NCBI GenBank assembly: GCA_029561455.1
Contig: JAKQIY010000064.1
Location: forward strand, 1-64,000
Direction of reading: 5' to 3'
DNA: 64,000 bases
Source of the DNA: a bacterium
GTDB lineage: Bacteria > Zhuqueibacterota > Zhuqueibacteria > Residuimicrobiales > Krinioviventaceae
Below, piece after piece: positions 45,592-53,867 of this stretch; within the stretch, counting starts at the first letter, position 1; each line of letters opens with the position of its first letter. The translations under genes and the position numbers were made by a program. The notes beneath the pieces are model-generated. The model was not told where the DNA came from and did not search any database. It saw nothing but the letters and a program-made list of their open reading frames with translations.

Positions 45592-46869
45592 CTAATGAGC
45601 GACTTCCGCTAAGATATAAGGACCCCGCGGAATAACCGCAACCCTGGCATTTTCGCCAAGACGCGCCAGTTCACCGGCCAAAGCCGCTTCTACCGATTCC
45701 GCCCAGGGAACATGAATAGCATCTTTTTGTTGCTGGGTCAAACCATGTGACACTAGTATTATTTTGGCCTTTTTTGCCGCTTTGGCATATTCCTGTAATT
45801 GCCACTGGTCGATCACAAAATAGTTCTCATGCAAAATTTTATGCACAAAGACATCCAGGTTTTGTGTTTCAGTAATCAACCGGGTAAAATCCTGGCTGCC
45901 TATGCCCTGGCTGCATTCCGCAGCAATAATAATTGTGCCCCCCTTTTTGACAATCGGCAGCGCCGCAGTCAGTCCCTTAATTGCCTGGTAAAAGGTGGTG
46001 TCCAGGGGGTATCCGGCGCTGGTGGTAATAACAACATCCACGGGTTTCGGCACCGTATCGCGCACACTTGAATAAACAAATTCAACACCGGCAAGGTGAG
46101 CTTTATTCAGATCACCGGAAAAAATGCCGCATATCTCTTTTTTCTCATTTAGTGCAACATTGACAATAAAATCAACACCGGCAATATTGGCAATTTCCAG
46201 CGCCTCTTCATGAAAGGGATTGCCCTCGATGATCCCTTCCCTGGCGTTGGGATGAGCAAGCATTTCCGCGCCGTGCATGTGCTTCATGGTCTCGATGCCG
46301 GCAATACCGGGTACGATCAGTTTGCGTCCGCCGGAGAAACCGGCCATTAAATGGGGTTCAATAAAACCGGTAGCGATTTTTAAATCCGCCTCCACAAAGC
46401 GTTTATCGAGCCAGATATCGGCGCCCCGGGTTGTTTTTCCCAGATATTTGTGAGAGTCCAAATCGCCGGAATAATGATTTTCAATGCGGTATTTGCTTTT
46501 AATTTCTTCGCCCACCAGTTCGGTCAATTCATCATCCAGGTTGGGCCGGTGGATGCCGGTGGCAATGAGAATAAGAATATCCTCGTACTTTAATCCGGCG
46601 GCGTGTAACGTCTTCAAAATCGGGGGCAGGATGATGCGATTGGGTACCGGGCGGGTTATATCGCAAATCAGGATGCAGGCGGAAGACCGGTTTTTAGCCA
46701 TATCGAATAAAGTCCGGTCGATGCCTATTGGCCGCAATAACGACTTGGTGATTTCGATATAAGTATCGGTTATTGGAATAGGATTGCTCATGGTAAGAAC
46801 TTGAGCCAGATTGGCGTCAGGTACTTCTACGGCAAGGCCGGTTTTTCCATAAGCGAGTTCAATTTGCAT
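45592..46869 (-). CDS. LarA-type nickel-pincer lactate racemase family (DUF2088)
   Basis: 425 aa, full length. Active-site residues match LarA: ATGIHRP (His), GGRKLIVPG (Lys that holds the pincer cofactor), and MHGAEMLAHPNA (His). LarA racemises lactate, and other family members act on other 2-hydroxyacids. No larB, larC or larE cofactor genes are nearby. The substrate is not fixed by sequence. The DUF4254 gene lies 37 nt upstream and may be co-transcribed. Confidence 0.88.
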   Translation of the reverse strand: MQIELAYGKTGLAVEVPDANLAQVLTMSNPIPITDTYIEITKSLLRPIGIDRTLFDMAKNRSSACILICDITRPVPNRIILPPILKTLHAAGLKYEDILILIATGIHRPNLDDELTELVGEEIKSKYRIENHYSGDLDSHKYLGKTTRGADIWLDKRFVEADLKIATGFIEPHLMAGFSGGRKLIVPGIAGIETMKHMHGAEMLAHPNAREGIIEGNPFHEEALEIANIAGVDFIVNVALNEKKEICGIFSGDLNKAHLAGVEFVYSSVRDTVPKPVDVVITTSAGYPLDTTFYQAIKGLTAALPIVKKGGTIIIAAECSQGIGSQDFTRLITETQNLDVFVHKILHENYFVIDQWQLQEYAKAAKKAKIILVSHGLTQQQKDAIHVPWAESVEAALAGELARLGENARVAVIPRGPYILAEVAH

Positions 46870-46906
46870 GCCTGCTATCCAGTTTTATGAAATGAACCAG
46901 GTTTTG

Positions 46907-47527
46907 TTATTTTTTATTCAGCGTTGGGCTAAAGCGCGGATCATTATACATTTTAAACTGGCGATATATTTTATGCCGTTTATGAGCCTGCCGCAGATCG
47001 AGGATCAGTTTATCCAGGGCGCGGGACAGATCATCACGCTGTTCCGTTAAAATACCGACCCGCATTTTTGCCATTTTTTTATGCTCACTGTCGACATCAT
47101 CGCGTTCCTGTTGTTCGTTCATGTGGTATATTTTAAGACAAACAATAGACAACCGGTCGATTATGCTGCCCGGTGTTTCTGAATTCATTTCCACATCAGC
47201 ATCCGGTTCAATATTGGCGTTTTTAAGAACATTGTCGATCCAGACATCGATCCTCTCAACTGTATCGTTACGCCGCTGGTTGTGCAGATCGATCAATCGT
47301 TTGCATTCCACAACTTTGGGCGCCGGTACATCGGCCCGGCGGACCTCATCTTCCAGATGCCAGAGCGTAAAATTGCAATAATGAATTGTCTGCGTCATTC
47401 CGGTCGGAGAATGATGATCTTCAGGTTCGATAGGGCCGGTATTATGCCACAATTCATTCAGATCATGGTACCATTCAATGAGTCTATCCCCTTTGAATGG
47501 TATTAATATTTCCGATAATAAAGACAA
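46907..47527 (-). CDS. DUF4254 family protein
   Basis: 206 aa from a TTG at 47527. This start is chosen because a GGAGG ribosome-binding site lies 4 nt upstream, whereas an ATG 18 codons earlier has none, and 206 aa fits the family. Conserved DUF4254 features are FTLWHLEDEVR, LIDLHNQRRNDTVERID and PGSIIDRLSIVCLKIYHM. The protein is helical and cytoplasmic, with no known activity. It precedes the LarA-like gene. Confidence 0.8.
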   Translation of the reverse strand: MSLLSEILIPFKGDRLIEWYHDLNELWHNTGPIEPEDHHSPTGMTQTIHYCNFTLWHLEDEVRRADVPAPKVVECKRLIDLHNQRRNDTVERIDVWIDNVLKNANIEPDADVEMNSETPGSIIDRLSIVCLKIYHMNEQQERDDVDSEHKKMAKMRVGILTEQRDDLSRALDKLILDLRQAHKRHKIYRQFKMYNDPRFSPTLNKK

Positions 47528-47709
47528 GTTGCCTCCACAAGTTTTTTCATCACCGGCCGGGGTGTATTTTCCCCCAGCCATTATTCAGCCGACACTATTG
47601 TTTGCTGTACACTTCTGCCGTAATCACTACGAACCGGAACAAGATATATATTACAAAGAAATCTAATTTATTAAAAAAAATGGTCAAATACAAGTTTTAA
47701 AGATTTTGC

Positions 47710-47738
47710 TTGATAATTGCAGAATTTGTTAATATCTT
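47710..47738 (+). promoter_or_regulatory. Probable promoter of the thiamine-regulated receptor
   Basis: TTGATA, 17-nt spacer, TATCTT. The transcript would begin at about 47745, right at the first riboswitch stem. Confidence 0.55.
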
Positions 47739-47743
47739 GAAAT

Positions 47744-47819
47744 ACCGTTAGGGGTGGTCAATTGACCTGAGAAAAACCCTCGGAACCTGATCTAGGTTAT
47801 ACTAGCGAAGGAAAACGGC
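47744..47819 (+). ncRNA. TPP riboswitch (THI element)
   Basis: The conserved core is complete: GGGGTG (47751-47756), the CTGAGA pyrimidine-sensing loop, ACCCTCGGAACCTGATCT, and the helix ending TAGCGAAGGAAAACGG. P1 pairs ACCGTT with AACGG. The GGAAAACGG strand is shared by P1 and by an antiterminator with CCGTTTTCC downstream. This aptamer class binds thiamine pyrophosphate. Confidence 0.95.
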
Positions 47820-47850
47820 CATATTCATTATTCTATTTCCTGATATGCTG

Positions 47851-47883
47851 AAACCGTTTTCCTCTTGAAAAGCGGTTTTTTTA
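47851..47883 (+). terminator. Expression-platform terminator of the TPP riboswitch
   Basis: AAACCGTTTTC and GAAAAGCGGTTT pair, followed by seven T. Its 5' arm contains CCGTTTTCC, which can instead pair with GGAAAACGG of the aptamer. TPP binding should therefore favour termination and turn the receptor gene off. Confidence 0.88.
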
Positions 47884-47897
47884 TTTCAGGAGGTAAC

Positions 47898-50321
47898 ATG
47901 ATGAACCCAAAAACTTTCCAGTCACTCGTTATTGCTTTCCTTATTGCTTTTCCCTGGGGTTATGATCTTTATGCTTTTTCCATCCAGGGGCGGGTACTTG
48001 CAGTAGACCGCTCTGCCATTGAAAATGCCAATATTCTCATCCCGGAATTACAACGGGGCGCGGCAAGCGACGCAGATGGTGAATTTCACATTACAGGGTT
48101 ACCGGCAGGACATTATACCGTACAGGTGAGCCATATCGGTTACGAACCGGTAATAAAAACTGTAACCATTGAAAATGCAGATGTTGCACTTGACATTACC
48201 TTGCACCTATCGGTACTCAAGGGGCGGCAGATCACCATATCGGCGACGCGCGCCCGCGAACGGGTAACGCCGGTTGCTTATACGGACATAACCGCGCAAC
48301 AAGTGCAGCAAAAATACTGGGCCCAGGAAATCCCCCTGCTACTGGATGAAGCGCCAGGGGTTTATGCTTTTTCCTATACCAGTAGCGGCCTGGGTTATTC
48401 CGAAGTAAAAATCCGCGGTTTTGACGCAACCCGTGTCGGCGTTACCATCAACGATGTGCCCCTCAACGATCCGCTCGATCATGTCACCTATTTTTATGAT
48501 TTGCCGGATATTAGCGCTAATGTCAGGGATATCCAGGTGCAGCGCGGCGTTGCCAACTCGCTGTATGGCACAGGCGCCCTGGCCGGTTCGGTGAATATCA
48601 AAACCGAAACCGCCGGCGATGCACGATATATCAATTTCACAACCGTCAACGGTAGCTATAACACCCGTAAAAACACCCTGTCGTTCGGGTCGGGACTGGT
48701 AAACAACACCTATTCCTTTTATGGCCGTTATTCACAAGTTAAAAGCGATGGCTACCGGGATATGTCCTGGGTCGATTCCTGGTCGTACTTTTTTAGCGCA
48801 ACACGATATGGGAAAAATTTAACGACCACGGTCAACCTGTTCGGCGGACCGATGCGGGCGCACTTTGCCTGGGAAGGTATTACCAAACAGGAAATGAAGA
48901 TCAATCGCAAGTTGAATTATGACGACTATAAAAATGCCGCCGATAATTTTAACCAGCCTCATTATCAGTTACTCAATGAATGGCAGATGTTAAAAAATTT
49001 AACTGTCTCTTCCACCCTTTTCTACATCAAGGGCGACGGGTATTATGAACAACTCAAATACGGCCGCGATCTGGCGGAATATAATCTACCGGAATTTATT
49101 GAAAATAATATTACCGTTACCGAAACCGACCTGGTGCGCCAAAAGTGGGTTGATAAAAAACAGTATGGCTGGATCCCCTGCCTGGAATATAAATTAAAGA
49201 ATCATACCCTGAGCCTCGGCGGGGAAATGAGCATTTTCCGCTCCCATCATTGGGGCGAAGTGACCTGGGCTGCCAACCTGCCGCCCAATGTTATGCCCGG
49301 ACATGAGTATTATCAGTACAATATCGACAAGAACTCGGTTGCGGTTTATATCAACGATTTAATGCAAATAACCCAAAACCTGTACCTGAAAGCCGATCTG
49401 CAATACCAATACCAGAGCATGGAATTTGCGCAAAAACGGCTGGGGGCATTTTATGGTTACAATTATAAACTTAATTATAATTTTATCACACCCCGGCTGG
49501 GTTTGAATTATAACATAAATAACAATCTTAATGTCTTTGGAAATTTTTCCACTGCCAACCGCGAACCACGCGACAGCGATATTTACGACGCCGACGACCC
49601 CGCCGCTCTGCCGCTGTTCCGCACTATGAATCCGGATCGGGGTATCTATCGCGATCCCTATATCAAAGCGGAAACACTGTATGATTTTGAGACCGGCGCA
49701 GGACTGCAATTTGATCTGTGGCAGTTGAAACTGAATGCCTTTTGGATGAATTTTAACAACGAAATTGTCGCAACCGGTGGGATAACGGATGACGGGTATC
49801 CGATTTATGGTAACGCCAAAAGATCGGTACACCGGGGCATTGAACTGGATTTCAAGGCCGATCTGCCCCGGCAATTTACCCTTGCCGCCAATACCAGTTA
49901 TAGTGATAATTATTTTGTCGAGTATACGGAATATTTATGGAATGCGGACTGGTCCGGCAATGTTGCATACTCCCGCAATGGCAACGCCATTGCCGGATTT
50001 CCGGCGCTGATGAGTAATCTTCGCATTAACAAAACCATTGGCGGCTTGTTTCTTTCCGCGCATGTACAGCACATCGGCAGAATCTATCTCGATAATACCC
50101 AGCAGCAAGAACTATCCATTGCTCCGTACCAGGTCGTCAATTTGTCGGCAGGTTTTAACTTGCCGGACTGGTTAACACCGCTGCAATTATCCACAGCGGT
50201 GCATGTCAATAATGTGCTGAATCGTAAATATGAGCTATCCGGCTATACCTGGGACGGTGTAGCTTATTACCTGCCGGCCGCAGAACGGAATTTTTATGTG
50301 ACGATCCAGACACAGCTATAA
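47898..50321 (+). CDS. TonB-dependent outer-membrane receptor, predicted thiamine transporter
   Basis: 807 aa from the ATG at 47898, which follows AGGAGGT; the terminator sits just upstream. A signal peptide (LVIAFLIAFPWGYDLYAF) leads to a carboxypeptidase-regulatory-like domain (IQGRVLAVDRSAIENANILI). The plug domain follows (LLDEAPGVYAFSYTSSGLGY, VKIRGFDATRVGVTINDVPL, NSLYGTGALAGSVNIKT), then a 22-strand-type barrel ending in F/L-rich strands. The family imports large or scarce nutrients with TonB energy. Control by a TPP riboswitch points to thiamine or a precursor. No inner-membrane partner is adjacent. Confidence 0.9.
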   Translation: MMNPKTFQSLVIAFLIAFPWGYDLYAFSIQGRVLAVDRSAIENANILIPELQRGAASDADGEFHITGLPAGHYTVQVSHIGYEPVIKTVTIENADVALDITLHLSVLKGRQITISATRARERVTPVAYTDITAQQVQQKYWAQEIPLLLDEAPGVYAFSYTSSGLGYSEVKIRGFDATRVGVTINDVPLNDPLDHVTYFYDLPDISANVRDIQVQRGVANSLYGTGALAGSVNIKTETAGDARYINFTTVNGSYNTRKNTLSFGSGLVNNTYSFYGRYSQVKSDGYRDMSWVDSWSYFFSATRYGKNLTTTVNLFGGPMRAHFAWEGITKQEMKINRKLNYDDYKNAADNFNQPHYQLLNEWQMLKNLTVSSTLFYIKGDGYYEQLKYGRDLAEYNLPEFIENNITVTETDLVRQKWVDKKQYGWIPCLEYKLKNHTLSLGGEMSIFRSHHWGEVTWAANLPPNVMPGHEYYQYNIDKNSVAVYINDLMQITQNLYLKADLQYQYQSMEFAQKRLGAFYGYNYKLNYNFITPRLGLNYNINNNLNVFGNFSTANREPRDSDIYDADDPAALPLFRTMNPDRGIYRDPYIKAETLYDFETGAGLQFDLWQLKLNAFWMNFNNEIVATGGITDDGYPIYGNAKRSVHRGIELDFKADLPRQFTLAANTSYSDNYFVEYTEYLWNADWSGNVAYSRNGNAIAGFPALMSNLRINKTIGGLFLSAHVQHIGRIYLDNTQQQELSIAPYQVVNLSAGFNLPDWLTPLQLSTAVHVNNVLNRKYELSGYTWDGVAYYLPAAERNFYVTIQTQL

Positions 50322-50739
50322 ATTGACCCACTATTGGAACAAGGGGAAGCAACCCCTTGTTCTGGAGATTGAGTTGCAAAGCGGGCTTATTATCTGCGCT
50401 AATCTGCGTCATCTGCGGATAATCATCTCAATCCACCACTCTCAAAGAATCGTGGAAACAGGTTTCACTCTTATGGAGTGACAATTATTTAATTTGATTT
50501 TGCCAGAAACATTCCACCCCTGACGGGGTTTACCTTTGCTGTTCGGCTAGAGAATCTCAGGATGTTCGAGAACCTCGTTAGGGGTAAAATGTTTATAGAA
50601 CACCAAAATCCTATGTAACCAACCCCGTAATTGACCCACTGTTGGAACAAGGGGTTGCAACCCCTTGTTCTATAGATTGAGTTGCTAAAGCGGGCTTATC
50701 ATCTGCGCTAATCTGCGTCATTTGCGGATAAAATATGTA
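50321..50739. repeat. Two copies of a 102-bp noncoding repeat, 308 bp apart, no gene
   Basis: Copy 1 (50321-50423) and copy 2 (50629-50730) share AATTGACCCACT, a hairpin GGAACAAGGGG...CCCCTTGTTC, and ATCTGCGCTAATCTGCGTCA plus TGCGGATAA. The first copy starts at the receptor stop codon, and its hairpin can serve as terminator. Between them is CCACCCCTGACGGGGTTTAC, another palindrome. A reverse-oriented piece of the same family lies at 1768-1798. Confidence 0.8.
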
Positions 50740-52755
50740 TTATCGCAGCAGCAGCATTTTACCGCTTGACACCCGCTCATGAAAACATACTTTATATAAA
50801 TAAACCCCCGAAGCCGATTGCCGTCCATTATCATCCAGTCCATTCCAGAACAGGGTATGCGTGCCGCCAGGTAAATCTTTGACCAAAGCGTATACTTGTT
50901 GCCCTGCGGTATTTGAAATTATCAAAGAAATTTGTCCTGCCTGGGGTATGGTAAAACGAATTGCCGTACCGGAATTGAAAGGATTGGGATAATTACCGGT
51001 CAATACAAATTGCAATTCAGGAGTATACTCAACCCGCACAGTACCCATAATATGATTCATACCATCATAATCGACCTGTACCAACCTATAATCGCTTTGC
51101 CCATAAGCAGGATCACAATCAGTATAGTGATAGCACCTGACGCTGGTACTGGTGCCATGACCGGGAATGAAATTAATCTTGCTAAATTTATTATCCCCGG
51201 AGGTTTTCCTCTCCAGAATATAGCCGTAACAATGGCTTTCACTGGCGCTTTGCCATTCCAGAACAACCCGGTTTTGCATAACGACAGCGGTAAAACCCAC
51301 CAGTTCCACCGGAACCGGGGTTGTTTTGTACTCGTAACATCCTATATCGAACAGACCGTCCTGCGATCGCGGTACGCCGTCCAAATCCCGTTCCGGCGCT
51401 CCGGTTGCCGTACCGGTATTTATAGCCGGACTAACCGGAACCAGATGATAGTCGCCGGCGGTTCCGAATGCCGGGGCCTGGAACTGCGGGTCGGCATAAC
51501 TATTCCCGGCGCCAATATCGGCGACATGATCGGCGTCATAACTGGCCGCTCCATGCTGTAGAACAATAGATTTGCCCGGAAAGTAGAACAGATTGTATTG
51601 TATGGTGGCAGAAATTGAAGAGGCCAGGTAGATAAAGGAATTCTCGCCGCGGCTGTTTAAAATACAGTTACGCATCACCAGGTTGATCGGCGTTTCCGGG
51701 TTATCGTATTGCATATAGATGAAATAATTTTGGCCGAGGTAATCATCTATAGTATTATTGACGAATGTGAATGTCGAATTCGCCTGGTTGGTATTAACAA
51801 CAATAGCCGCCCAGGGTGTAGCGGTCATATCGCCGTCGCCCCGGCCATAGATCAGACAATTTTCCACTTTACTGCCGCCGCCCCACAGTTTAATGCCGTC
51901 ACAGGAATTATTGGCGACAATGCACCGCTGAATGGTTGTATTTTTAGCTTTGCTGTCCAAACCGTCGCCGCGGTTATGTTCGGCAACCGTATTGGTAATC
52001 TGCACCGGGCCGTTTGCCGCTTCAATGCCAAAACCATCGGGGCGGTCGTAAGGGCCGGGCCCGGCGCCACCCTGGTAATAATGACCGCAATAGGCCAGAT
52101 AACAATCATCGATTAACACATTTCGCCAGCCGCCCTCGTCACCGGCCGGGCCGCCGATTGCGCCGAACCCGCAATAGGTAATGCGGCAATCATCAATCGT
52201 TATATGGTTAATATCTCTAAAATCCATACCGAATTCATCAATATGATGAATGTATAAATCTTTGAATACAATATATTCAGCCGTTCCCCCGCCCATGATC
52301 TGGATCCCGTCGCGGAACAGGGCGCCGTTATCGCTGGTAATTTCAATATTTTCAATCCGCAGGTAACTCTTGCCGGAAAGGATCATTGCCGTCAACAAAT
52401 TATCGCTGCCCTTCAATACCGGTCTGTGTTCAGCTTCGCCGATGATGGTCGTCCACTGGCCCGCGCTCCCCGATGGCGGGACGATAATGTCATCATCAAA
52501 CTGGTGAATGGAATAACTGCCGCCGAGGATGAGCAGAGTATCGCCGGTGGCAATCTGTCTGGAGCCATAACCGGGACTAGCCCAGGGGTATAGCCGGGTT
52601 CCGGCATTACTGTTCAACCCGGTTGGAGAAACGTAGCAGGTTTTGGTATAACCGGTTACTATCAAGACAAATAAAAATATGATTAAAGATAATAAAGATA
52701 TGTTGACAAGACGGCTAACGTTTATCCCCCTGTATTTGTTTCTTTGTCCATCCAT
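50740..52755 (-). CDS. Secreted right-handed beta-helix protein with C-terminal sorting domain
   Basis: 671 aa. A signal-like hydrophobic stretch near residues 17-37 (LVNISLLSLIIFLFVLIVTG) follows a basic start. Residues of about 45-440 repeat short beta-strand turns (YIVFKDLYIHHIDEFGMDF, TIDDCRITYCGFGAIGG, NRGDGLDSKAKNTTIQ), a parallel beta-helix as in polysaccharide lyases. The tail carries GNYPNPFNSGTAIRFTIPQ and SGVYLYKVCFHERVSSGKM, a por-type sorting domain. The protein is probably exported to or past the outer membrane. Glycan lyase or hydrolase activity is plausible but not shown. Confidence 0.8.
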   Translation of the reverse strand: MDGQRNKYRGINVSRLVNISLLSLIIFLFVLIVTGYTKTCYVSPTGLNSNAGTRLYPWASPGYGSRQIATGDTLLILGGSYSIHQFDDDIIVPPSGSAGQWTTIIGEAEHRPVLKGSDNLLTAMILSGKSYLRIENIEITSDNGALFRDGIQIMGGGTAEYIVFKDLYIHHIDEFGMDFRDINHITIDDCRITYCGFGAIGGPAGDEGGWRNVLIDDCYLAYCGHYYQGGAGPGPYDRPDGFGIEAANGPVQITNTVAEHNRGDGLDSKAKNTTIQRCIVANNSCDGIKLWGGGSKVENCLIYGRGDGDMTATPWAAIVVNTNQANSTFTFVNNTIDDYLGQNYFIYMQYDNPETPINLVMRNCILNSRGENSFIYLASSISATIQYNLFYFPGKSIVLQHGAASYDADHVADIGAGNSYADPQFQAPAFGTAGDYHLVPVSPAINTGTATGAPERDLDGVPRSQDGLFDIGCYEYKTTPVPVELVGFTAVVMQNRVVLEWQSASESHCYGYILERKTSGDNKFSKINFIPGHGTSTSVRCYHYTDCDPAYGQSDYRLVQVDYDGMNHIMGTVRVEYTPELQFVLTGNYPNPFNSGTAIRFTIPQAGQISLIISNTAGQQVYALVKDLPGGTHTLFWNGLDDNGRQSASGVYLYKVCFHERVSSGKMLLLR

Positions 52756-52786
52756 AAAAAAATTATCGGTACATTATAGCTTTTCT

Positions 52787-53338
52787 TTACATGGGCGGGG
52801 GATTATCCCAGTCGATAGGGCCGACTTCAATATAATAAATCAGGCGTTGTAACACGACCTGACCCCACACTGCATCAAAATAGGTAAAGGCTTTATCCCA
52901 TTCGCCGCCTTCGCCCCAGCCGTCATGATGTAATATGACTTGAGTGGCATTTTCCCCTGCCGGCGCCAGGCGAATGGTAACATGGGTATATTGCTTGCGG
53001 GCTTGCGGTAAATGCGGCGGCGCATTCCAGGTAAAAGACAGCAGTTTTTGCGGTTGAATGGCAAGGATTGTACAACCCTCGCTGCCCTGCAGACCGGGTT
53101 TCGCCTCCGTATCAAAATAAATCTCATAGGCGCCCCCGACCTTTATGTCAATTTTACACGCGGTAGCAAAAAAACATTTTATACCCTGTTCAGTTGTCCA
53201 GGCGTCCCACACTTTTTCCACCGGGGCCGACAAAGTAATTTCTTTGTGAATTGCCCGTGCGGTTTTTTGTGCATAACCTGTTACAGACCAAAGCAAGGTC
53301 AAAACAATAACCGGGATGAAAGCAGATGATTTTTTCAC
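52787..53338 (-). CDS. Exported SRPBCC (AHSA1-like) protein
   Basis: 183 aa from the GTG at 53338, after GGGAGAG; this gives a neat signal peptide (AFIPVIVLTLLWSVTGYAQ). The mature part has the START/AHSA1 features ITLSAPVEKVWDAWT and LSFTWNAPP. AHSA1-like domains bind hydrophobic ligands or client proteins. An exported copy is less usual. The start lies 1 nt past the stop of the upstream small protein, so the two are coupled. Confidence 0.78.
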   Translation of the reverse strand: MKKSSAFIPVIVLTLLWSVTGYAQKTARAIHKEITLSAPVEKVWDAWTTEQGIKCFFATACKIDIKVGGAYEIYFDTEAKPGLQGSEGCTILAIQPQKLLSFTWNAPPHLPQARKQYTHVTIRLAPAGENATQVILHHDGWGEGGEWDKAFTYFDAVWGQVVLQRLIYYIEVGPIDWDNPPPM

Positions 53339-53339
53339 A

Positions 53340-53786
53340 TTACTCTCCCTGATCACCAGGTTTACCTTTCAACGGTTGATATATGCCTAAATGCTGAGGC
53401 ATCCGGGGGTGTAATAAACCAACACCGATTTCGGGATGAATTTTGAGAATCCTGGCATCCACAGAAAAATCGATATTAACCGCGGGCATCTTATCAACCT
53501 GCGGATAAACATGATAGCGCGGCATGATTTCCGTTTTATCGTGCGGGGCAAAAAAATCATCATATCCTGGTAAATCCTCACCATACTGTTTTCCCTTATC
53601 GCGACCATCAATAACCAGACCGTGAGTGGGATTGGCAGGCTGTATCAATAGCTGCGAATTGTTTGCATCTGCGGTGTTGATGGTAATAAAATTATCATTG
53701 TCGGATAAAGAAGCGGTTTCGGGCACATCAGCCCAGGTAAAAGCGGTTACAAACATACTAAAAACCGTAACAACAACTTTATACAT
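53340..53786 (-). CDS. Small exported protein, unknown
   Basis: 148 aa with a signal peptide (VVVTVFSMFVTAFTWA) and a GGAGGAGG ribosome-binding site. The mature protein is rich in Pro, His and aromatic residues (PGYDDFFAPHDKTEIMPRY, LHPRMPQHLGIYQP). No domain is recognised. It is coupled to the SRPBCC gene. Confidence 0.65.
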   Translation of the reverse strand: MYKVVVTVFSMFVTAFTWADVPETASLSDNDNFITINTADANNSQLLIQPANPTHGLVIDGRDKGKQYGEDLPGYDDFFAPHDKTEIMPRYHVYPQVDKMPAVNIDFSVDARILKIHPEIGVGLLHPRMPQHLGIYQPLKGKPGDQGE

Positions 53787-53867
53787 AATTCCTCCTCCGG
53801 TGAAACAAACAGATTATAATGATATTTAACGTTTTAGCACGCTGCTTGTTCCTTTCCTACATGGCGC

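Noticed and set aside
46907..47581. ATG start at 47581 for the DUF4254 gene
   Set aside because: It has no ribosome-binding site, whereas a TTG at 47527 follows GGAGG by 4 nt and gives the usual family length.
50932..51561. Plus-strand open frame of 209 codons
   Set aside because: Antisense to the beta-helix protein; no start signals or recognisable domain.
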